Part shown: piece by piece, positions 57,771-64,000 of the stretch | Layout of the letters: every line of letters starts with the position of its first letter | How positions within the stretch are numbered: the first letter of the stretch is position 1 | Source of the DNA: Gimesia benthica | GTDB taxonomy: Bacteria > Planctomycetota > Planctomycetia > Planctomycetales > Planctomycetaceae | DNA: 64,000 nt | Direction: 5' to 3' | Assembly: GCF_009720525.1 (NCBI RefSeq) | Contig: NZ_CP043930.1 | Span: forward strand, 1 to 64,000 | The notes under the pieces: generated by a model | The model's database searches: none | Told to the model about the DNA's origin: nothing | The model's input: the letters and a program-made list of their open reading frames with translations, nothing else | Translations under genes and position numbers: made by a program

Positions 57771-58466
57771 CTACTTAGCCGCTTCACGTTCCTGCACCAG
57801 CGTTTCTACCAGGGAGGCGGTCTGGCGAATATGCTGTTCCATTTTTTCCGCCGCCAGATCACAGTCGTTGGCCTGCAGCGCGGCGATGATCTCTTCGTGA
57901 TCGGTTAAGGCAATTTCCTGCGCCTGGCTCTCATTATCGACCACTTCACGGATCGCCTGGACCAGGGTGTTATAGCGACGCAGTTCATCCTGCAAGCGGG
58001 TACTGCCACAGCGTTCTGCTATCAGGGAATGCAGACGGATATCCAGCGACATCGCATTCTGAGACCAGTTATTATCCCGCTTCTCCTTCGCGATCGCAGC
58101 GAACTGTTCTGCCAGTTCAGCGAGTTGCCGAGGCTCAATATTCCCACAGGCGGTCCGAACGGCTTCGACTTCCAGAATACGACGCAGCTGATAGATTTCC
58201 CGGATCTGCGTGACGCCAAATTCCCGCATCACGGCCCCCCGGTTGGGAAGATTTTCCACGATACCGATCGAGGCGAGCTCAACGAGAGCTTCCCGAACTG
58301 GGGTCGCACTGACGCCAAACTGTTCTGCCAGACTCTGGATTACCATCCGATGACCGACAGGGAATTCGCCTCGAATGACGGCAGCCAGAATCCTCTGGAC
58401 CACCACTTCGCGAATGTTGCCCCGAGGCACCATGGAGAAGGAACCCGGCAGATTGGACGTCGACAT
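57771..58466 (-). CDS. GntR-family regulator with FCD domain
   Basis: This 231-residue FadR-like protein has an N-terminal winged helix-turn-helix (IQSLAEQFGVSATPVREALVELASIGIVE) and a C-terminal FCD ligand domain (IYQLRRILEVEAV, with metal His in LDIRLHSLIAE and LTDHEEIIAAL). The ligand is unknown. It lies near the DUF1501/PSD1 pair, but a regulatory link is only inferred. Confidence 0.87.
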   Translation of the reverse strand: MSTSNLPGSFSMVPRGNIREVVVQRILAAVIRGEFPVGHRMVIQSLAEQFGVSATPVREALVELASIGIVENLPNRGAVMREFGVTQIREIYQLRRILEVEAVRTACGNIEPRQLAELAEQFAAIAKEKRDNNWSQNAMSLDIRLHSLIAERCGSTRLQDELRRYNTLVQAIREVVDNESQAQEIALTDHEEIIAALQANDCDLAAEKMEQHIRQTASLVETLVQEREAAK

Positions 58467-58628
58467 AATAAATCCTTGAGCAGTCTGTCACAGACTGGAA
58501 AATGAGAACCAAAGACGTGATGAAATATTATATATGATTGTGACAGGAGAGAAAAGCGGCAGCTACGCTATCTACGGAAATAGATAGCGTGCATGCATTT
58601 ACAGACGTTGATCCAGGAATCTGCAGGA

Positions 58629-60020
58629 TCAGGCGATGATATTCTGTACCACTTCACCGGCAACATCGGTCAGTCGGAAGTTGCGACCGGAATAGTGATA
58701 GGTCAGTCGCTCATGGTCGATGCCCATCAGATGCAGAATCGTCGCATGCAGGTCATGTACGTGGACTTTATCCTGCATCGCGCGGAATCCGAAATCATCG
58801 GATTCACCATGAATGGTGCCCCCTTTGATCCCGCCTCCCGCCAGCCACATGCAGAATCCGTACGGATTATGATCGCGACCGTTGATGCCTCCCTGGGCAG
58901 TCGGAGTTCGACCGAATTCACCACCCCAGACGATTAGGGTTTCATCGAGCAGACCACGCTGCTTCAAATCGGTCATAAGCTGAGCGACCGGCTGGTCGAT
59001 GTCCTTACAGAGCCGCTCATTACTCTTGTCGTGATTGCTGTGCGTGTCCCAGGGCTGACGGTTTCCATAATAGACCTGCACGAACCGAACGCCGCGTTCA
59101 CTCAAACGCCGTGCCAGCAGACAGGCTTTGGAGAATTCACTCTTCCCATAGGCTTCCTGCAGTTTCTCCGGTTCCCGGGAAATATCGAAGGCATCGGTGG
59201 CTGCGAACTGCATCCGGTACGCCATCTCCATTGATTTGATGCGTGTCTCCAGTTCGTTATCGCCGGCCCGTGGCTGCAGATGCTGTTTGTTGATTGCCTG
59301 GACCAGATCAAGCTGACGTTTCTGCTCATCCGATGAGAGGACATCGTTCTTCAGAAACGGAATCATCTTCTCCGGAGTCAGATCTTTATTGTTGATGTGT
59401 GTCGCCTGGTGCTTACCCGGCAGAAACGCGCTTCCCCACAGTTTGGGGCCGACCACCGGTTTACCCGGGCAGAGAGCGATGAATCCCGGCAGATTTTGAT
59501 TTTCAGATCCGAGTCCATAAGTCAGCCAGGATCCAAGACTGGGACGCGTCGGGGTCAATGTCCCCAGGTTCATCATACAGAGGGCTGGCGCATGGTTGGG
59601 GAAGTCTGTATGCATCGAACGGATAATCGCCATATCGTCGATGTGTTCTGCCGTCTTGGAAAGATGTTCGGCAACCGGAATACCCGACTTACCGGCCTTG
59701 AAGAATTTCACGGGAGAGGGCAGCAGGCCCATGGTTTTGGAAGCCGTTCTGATATCGGCCTCTTTAGGTCGCTGCCCCGCAAACTTCTGCAGCATTGGCT
59801 TGGGATCGAAGGTATCGACCTGCGAAGGACCGCCGCTCATAAAAAGAAAGATAACCCGTTTGGCCTTCGGCTTGAAATGGGGCGTCTGTGTCAGCACGCT
59901 GGAAGGAGCCGCATCGACAGCAGAGAGCATTCCGGCCAGACTGAGCATCCCGAATCCGCCTCCCACTTTTTGGAGGATATCGCGGCGGGACATATGGTTC
60001 AGATTATCGGAAGGAATCAT
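58629..60020 (-). CDS. DUF1501 secreted sulfatase-fold protein
   Basis: This 463-residue protein starts MIPSDNLNHMSRRDIL with a Tat-type signal (MSRRDILQKVGGGFGMLSLAGML). The alkaline-phosphatase-like fold is shown by IFLFMSGGPSQVDTFDPKP, FPNHAPALC and WGGEFGRTPTAQGG. This family almost always pairs with a PSD1-type gene in planctomycetes, as here 56 bases away. The role is unknown. Confidence 0.92.
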   Translation of the reverse strand: MIPSDNLNHMSRRDILQKVGGGFGMLSLAGMLSAVDAAPSSVLTQTPHFKPKAKRVIFLFMSGGPSQVDTFDPKPMLQKFAGQRPKEADIRTASKTMGLLPSPVKFFKAGKSGIPVAEHLSKTAEHIDDMAIIRSMHTDFPNHAPALCMMNLGTLTPTRPSLGSWLTYGLGSENQNLPGFIALCPGKPVVGPKLWGSAFLPGKHQATHINNKDLTPEKMIPFLKNDVLSSDEQKRQLDLVQAINKQHLQPRAGDNELETRIKSMEMAYRMQFAATDAFDISREPEKLQEAYGKSEFSKACLLARRLSERGVRFVQVYYGNRQPWDTHSNHDKSNERLCKDIDQPVAQLMTDLKQRGLLDETLIVWGGEFGRTPTAQGGINGRDHNPYGFCMWLAGGGIKGGTIHGESDDFGFRAMQDKVHVHDLHATILHLMGIDHERLTYHYSGRNFRLTDVAGEVVQNIIA

Positions 60021-60076
60021 ATCTTCAATCTCTCAGACAGTTGTGTTGATCACTCTGTTTTGTTGGAAACCAAGGC

Positions 60077-63000
60077 TCAGTCGACGTACATCATCTCGTT
60101 GCTGCAAAGCAGGGCCTGACAGTATCGTTGCCAGGGAGTCAACTGAGCAGGATCCACGTCATCACGGCCCTCATAGGTGCCATTATTTTTGTGTCCGGTA
60201 ATATCAGCGGCCTGGGCCAGATTGGGGTTATCGGTCCGTAATGGCCAGCAGGAGAGGGGATCCGACTCCAGCAGCGAGGCGACATATTCCGCATGGGCCA
60301 GCTTGTCCTGTTTGAGTTGCGCCGCCGCATAATGAGTCTTGACTTCTTCCGGCTTCAAAACCCGGTTAAACAAAGCGACTGCTCCGAGCTGCCCCTCAAA
60401 GTTCGAGAAATTGTCATTGCGTCCCGCCAGAATGATTTCAGAAACCCCTTTGTCATAACCGGGAGCAGCCTCGCCGATGATCTCCGGTTCCGGATTCCCG
60501 TTCAGATAAACCCGAATCTGATTCTGATCACGGCACAGGACCACATGGTTCCAGGTTCCCGGCTGAATGATCGTCGTCCCGAACAATGACTGGCGTTTCT
60601 GGTCGCCATTATAGAAGAACAGGCGTCCCGCTTTGTTCGGGCGATACTTGCCGGCGATTCCCAGGTGGTCGCCGGGGGCTTTGACTGCGCCGTCTTTACC
60701 TCGTGAGAAGAAGTAACCGGTGATAATCCGCTTTTCATTGGGAACCTGATTCTTCAGCCAGAGCGAGACGGAATATTGATCGCCGAGCTGTTTCACATCG
60801 GCTTTCATTCGCTTCCCCGCAAACGTTGGAATCTGTTCCTGAGCCGTTGACGGCGTGCTACCATCGGCAGCCTGCTCGATAAATTGCAGGCCGATCTGTA
60901 CCTCATTCGGAGTCGGAGCCCGTGAAAAGAGCGTCCGGTAAACCGCGTCAATTCGCTGCTCGGAGGATTCCCCTTCGTACCGTTTCGCCAGCAGTTGGGC
61001 CTGCTGCCTGACAAAGGGGGAGTTTAAAACAAACAGTTGCTGCAACGGCGTCGTGGTTTTCGAACGCCGGGCCGCATGAATCGCGGGGTCAGGAAAATCG
61101 TATGACTGCAGAAATGTGCTCAACTTATGCCGGGAGACGGTTGCATAGACTCCACGACGCTGGAAACTTGCATCGTCAATATCCCCCGAGGGACCCGCCT
61201 GGGCCGGGTCCAGATTATTGCCGGCAGCCAGCAGGGAGTCCCGGTACACTTCCGCTTCCAGTCGTCTGCGATTGAAATGCGTCAGCAGACGATTGTTCGG
61301 ATCTTCTTTTTTCTGTGCCTCTGTCAGTTCCACATTAGAAGCCTGCTGATAGGTCGCGGAGAGCAGAATCAGCCGATGCAGTTCCTTAATTGACCAGCCC
61401 TGATCCATGAACCAGACGGCCAGATCGTCCAGCAGTTCCGGATGACTGGGCCGGGAACCGGTACTGCCAAAGTTGCTCGGCGTATCGACCAGTCCCTCAC
61501 CGAAGTGATGCTGCCAGACCCGGTTTACCATGACCCGCGCCGTCAGGGGATTATCGCGACTGGCAATCTGCTGTGCCAGTTCCAGTCGGCCACTGCCGTT
61601 CTGGAATGGTTCCGGTTTTCCGTCCGACAGAACCCGGACGAAGCGTCGGGGAACCAGCTTTCCGAGATTGGCCGCGTTGCCACGAATAAATACATTCAGG
61701 TCCCGAGGTTTTTCGGGATAGTAAACAATCTTCATCCGGTCTTTGGAAATTTCTTCAACCCGCACCTGCTCTTCGGTCAAGGCATCCGCCAGTGGCAAAT
61801 CAAAGCCGGGCGTGTTCTTTTTGATCTCTTCAATCTTTGCTTTGTTCTCTTTGATGGACTGATTGTGCTGCGTAACCAGATCCGTATTCTGCTTTAATTC
61901 GACCGGCGGAATGGGATATTTCACCGTCGTCTGTTTCTTCACATCGGGACGGGGTGCGATCAGTGCAAATTCCGTTTTACCGGCTTTCTTAATCTGTTCC
62001 TTGAGCAGGGCGTTCCGTTTATTTAAGTCACGAACCTTGTCGGTCAGGCTCTTATTCTCTTCAGTCAGCTTGTCAACCTGGTCGCGGGCCGGCTGTGTTT
62101 TCGCAACTTCCTTTTCGGGGATGATCGGACGCGTTGTCTGTCGAACCGAAGCGAAGACCCCCGCGATCCCGTAATAGTCTTCGACGGTCAGCGGATCGTA
62201 TTTGTGATCGTGGCAACGGGCACAGGCCATCGTCAGCCCCAATAACCCGCGACAGAGGCTGTCGACCCGGTCTTCCCAGTCGTCGGCATAGCGGTTTTCC
62301 AGCGTGACCTGAGATAATGCGACCTCTTTGTGATAAGAGGGGCCCAGTCCCATATAGCCGAGAGCAGGGTAATCCTCAGGGCCGGTTTCAGGCAGGAAAT
62401 CGGTTGCCAGCTGACGGATCACGAACTCGTTGTAGGGCATATCTTCGTTAAACGCTTTGATGACCCAGTCACGATAGCGATACGCGTGAGGATAGGGACC
62501 ATTGTGAGGTCCCATGTTTGTATTGTCTTCTGCATAGCGGGCGACATCCAGCCAGTGACGTCCCCAGCGTTCGCCATAGTGGGGAGACTGTAATAAACGG
62601 TCAATCAGTCGGGAATACGCTTCGGGAGATTCGTCTTTGACGAACTGTTCCACTTCCTGAGGTGTCGGAGGCAGACCGATCAGATCAAAGTAGACCCGGC
62701 GGATCAAGGTCCGTTTGTCAGCCTGAGGTGCTGGTGAAAAACCTTTAGCTTCCTGAGCCGCGAGGATGAAGTGATCGATCTGGTTGCGTGGCCAGTCCGC
62801 CTGTTTCACCTGGGGAGCAGGGTAGTGCTTAGGTGGTTGAAACGACCAGAACTCACGAGCCTTTTCAAAATCAATACCGGCATGCTTGGCCGGTGTGGCG
62901 TCTCTCTTACGTGGGTCAGGCGCCCCCATTTTGATCCATTTTTCAAAATCGGCAATCACAGCGTCAGGCAGTTTGCCCTTGGGAGGCATCTGGTAGCTGT

Positions 63001-63313
63001 CTTCACTGTAGTGCAATGTTTCCAGCACTAGACTTTCCTCGGGGTTTCCAGGTACCAGGGCCGTACCTGAATCTCCGCCGGTCATTAATCCCTCGCGAGT
63101 GTCCAGCAACAGACTGCCTTTGAGGTTCTTAGACTCGGCTGAATGACACTCGTAACAGTGTTTGATCAGCACGGGACGAATCTTTTTCTCGAAGAAATCC
63201 AGGCCGGCCTGATCGGTATTGGTATCAGCGGCGGATAGAGCAAGAGGCAGAGCGAGAAACAGGTTCGTGAATACGATGACGACTGTCACTTTTCGCAAAG
63301 TTTTCATAGTCAT
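60077..63313 (-). CDS. PSD1-type protein: PSCyt1, DUF1549, DUF1553 and LamG
   Basis: This 1078-residue secreted protein starts at 63313 with a signal peptide. Domains in order are PSCyt1 with heme site CYECH (near residue 52), DUF1549 (about 165-370), a coiled coil (about 405-510), DUF1553 (from about 580) and a LamG-like fold (about 830-1000). The typical DUF1553 ending (RYCQALLCSNEMMYVD) comes after the LamG part, so LamG is inserted in DUF1553. It is probably an electron-accepting or carbohydrate-binding envelope protein and is co-transcribed with the DUF1501 gene. Confidence 0.92.
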   Translation of the reverse strand: MTMKTLRKVTVVIVFTNLFLALPLALSAADTNTDQAGLDFFEKKIRPVLIKHCYECHSAESKNLKGSLLLDTREGLMTGGDSGTALVPGNPEESLVLETLHYSEDSYQMPPKGKLPDAVIADFEKWIKMGAPDPRKRDATPAKHAGIDFEKAREFWSFQPPKHYPAPQVKQADWPRNQIDHFILAAQEAKGFSPAPQADKRTLIRRVYFDLIGLPPTPQEVEQFVKDESPEAYSRLIDRLLQSPHYGERWGRHWLDVARYAEDNTNMGPHNGPYPHAYRYRDWVIKAFNEDMPYNEFVIRQLATDFLPETGPEDYPALGYMGLGPSYHKEVALSQVTLENRYADDWEDRVDSLCRGLLGLTMACARCHDHKYDPLTVEDYYGIAGVFASVRQTTRPIIPEKEVAKTQPARDQVDKLTEENKSLTDKVRDLNKRNALLKEQIKKAGKTEFALIAPRPDVKKQTTVKYPIPPVELKQNTDLVTQHNQSIKENKAKIEEIKKNTPGFDLPLADALTEEQVRVEEISKDRMKIVYYPEKPRDLNVFIRGNAANLGKLVPRRFVRVLSDGKPEPFQNGSGRLELAQQIASRDNPLTARVMVNRVWQHHFGEGLVDTPSNFGSTGSRPSHPELLDDLAVWFMDQGWSIKELHRLILLSATYQQASNVELTEAQKKEDPNNRLLTHFNRRRLEAEVYRDSLLAAGNNLDPAQAGPSGDIDDASFQRRGVYATVSRHKLSTFLQSYDFPDPAIHAARRSKTTTPLQQLFVLNSPFVRQQAQLLAKRYEGESSEQRIDAVYRTLFSRAPTPNEVQIGLQFIEQAADGSTPSTAQEQIPTFAGKRMKADVKQLGDQYSVSLWLKNQVPNEKRIITGYFFSRGKDGAVKAPGDHLGIAGKYRPNKAGRLFFYNGDQKRQSLFGTTIIQPGTWNHVVLCRDQNQIRVYLNGNPEPEIIGEAAPGYDKGVSEIILAGRNDNFSNFEGQLGAVALFNRVLKPEEVKTHYAAAQLKQDKLAHAEYVASLLESDPLSCWPLRTDNPNLAQAADITGHKNNGTYEGRDDVDPAQLTPWQRYCQALLCSNEMMYVD

Positions 63314-63700
63314 GTCTACGATGTTTAGAGGCAGGTGGGATAAAGCCAGTTGGCTGAGGATGTCACTTGTGTATCTCGTTGAGGCGCAATCAGATACATC
63401 AAGCGTGCTTTATATCGTATCGGGAAAAACCGGGAATAACAATATAATATTTAAAAAAGCCTGCTGAATCCTCCGTTTTCGCCTGCTCCTCTGGGGAATA
63501 GCCCCGATTTTTCGTATTTTCAAGCTGTGATTTCCCCATCTTCGACCACTGAAATCGCTTAAACAGCCCTCCCGTCTCACAAAAAGTTGCAGTCCCGATC
63601 CGTCCCGGTTAGTCTGACCAATTGTGAAACAGTCAGCCCTGGTCGGTTATCCTCATTGAGTCAACCGCTCCCACCATTCTCGAGCAGCAGGAATTCTCAC
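63314..63700. other. Divergent intergenic region
   Basis: 387 bases between the PSD1 gene and the sialidase-like gene. Promoters for both are expected. No clear RNA, repeat or regulator site was found. Confidence 0.35.
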
Positions 63701-64000
63701 ATGTTACTGAAGTCTCGCGACGTCCTGAAATGGATTCTCTCCTCCGTGCTGCTACTCAGCTACGTCAGCGGTTTCAGTCAGGCGCAGGAATCAGCGCCCA
63801 CTAAACAGCAGCCCGGCTTCACGATTCCCTATCTCGATCTCACCGCAGACAGTGATCGCCAAATTGTCGTTGATCGCGAAGAAGGACAATACCTGGGACA
63901 TCCGACCACGGTTCTGCTGGAAGACAATCAAACCATACTCTGCGTCTATCCCAAGGGGCACGGCAAAGGGGGCATCGTTTACAAACGCTCGCCCGATGGA
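63701..64000 (+). CDS. Secreted sialidase-like protein, cut by the window end
   Basis: ATG 63701 (MLLKSRDVLKWILSSVLL) starts a 100-residue fragment with a signal peptide ending near SQA-QES. It continues with YLDLTADSDRQIVVDREEGQYLGHPTTVLLEDNQTILCVYPKG, the usual start of exo-alpha-sialidase-like BNR proteins. The Asp boxes would lie beyond the window. Confidence 0.75.
   Translation, partial: MLLKSRDVLKWILSSVLLLSYVSGFSQAQESAPTKQQPGFTIPYLDLTADSDRQIVVDREEGQYLGHPTTVLLEDNQTILCVYPKGHGKGGIVYKRSPDG

Overview
The window looks like chromosomal DNA of a marine planctomycete, probably near Gimesia (Planctomycetales). This rests on the DUF1501 plus PSCyt1/DUF1549/DUF1553 gene pair, secreted BNR sialidases, a DUF11 envelope protein with a long Pro/Glu linker, a Gram-negative-type LpxA and dispersed palindromic repeats. 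The genus is inferred from gene content only.

Layout. 1-9.6 kb: the cut-off end of a secreted Cys-rich protein gene, then a cbb3 oxidase locus ccoN-O-Q-P-G-H, a TauE-like gene, ccoI and ccoS. 9.5-16.5 kb: a DUF2905 membrane protein, a SulP transporter fused to a beta-carbonic anhydrase, small envelope proteins, a membrane-anchored Mrr-type nuclease, a gene between two identical 39-bp hairpin repeats, and a dead SMI1/KNR4 gene. 16.57-26.47 kb: an integrated element of about 9.9 kb in tRNA-Lys(CTT), bounded by a 45-bp perfect repeat. 26.5-64 kb: core and envelope genes (metY, plsC, glmM, lpxA, nadK, diadenylate cyclase, Ktr-type potassium uptake, a MerR-controlled metal gene, five tRNAs and the DUF1501/PSD1 pair), ending inside a sialidase gene.

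Main discovery candidate. The integrated element has a tyrosine integrase, two small helix-turn-helix proteins, a PrimPol-helicase, a P27-type small terminase, an HK97-type major capsid and several unknown genes. It has no large terminase, portal, protease or tail genes. This fits a minimal phage satellite that makes its own shell and borrows the rest from a helper. It also carries two copies of a 16-bp perfect palindrome (upstream of the capsid gene and of a gene with an internally duplicated unknown domain), a three-way-junction RNA ending in seven T, and paired GCTAACAC repeats near both ends.

Sequence quality. I count 15 apparent reading-frame breaks. All are single-base losses, and nearly all are explained by one missing base in a short run. 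Fourteen lie in the first 12.1 kb, eight of them in ccoI. They look more like homopolymer undercalling than gene decay, so genes there are given as whole loci with break positions.
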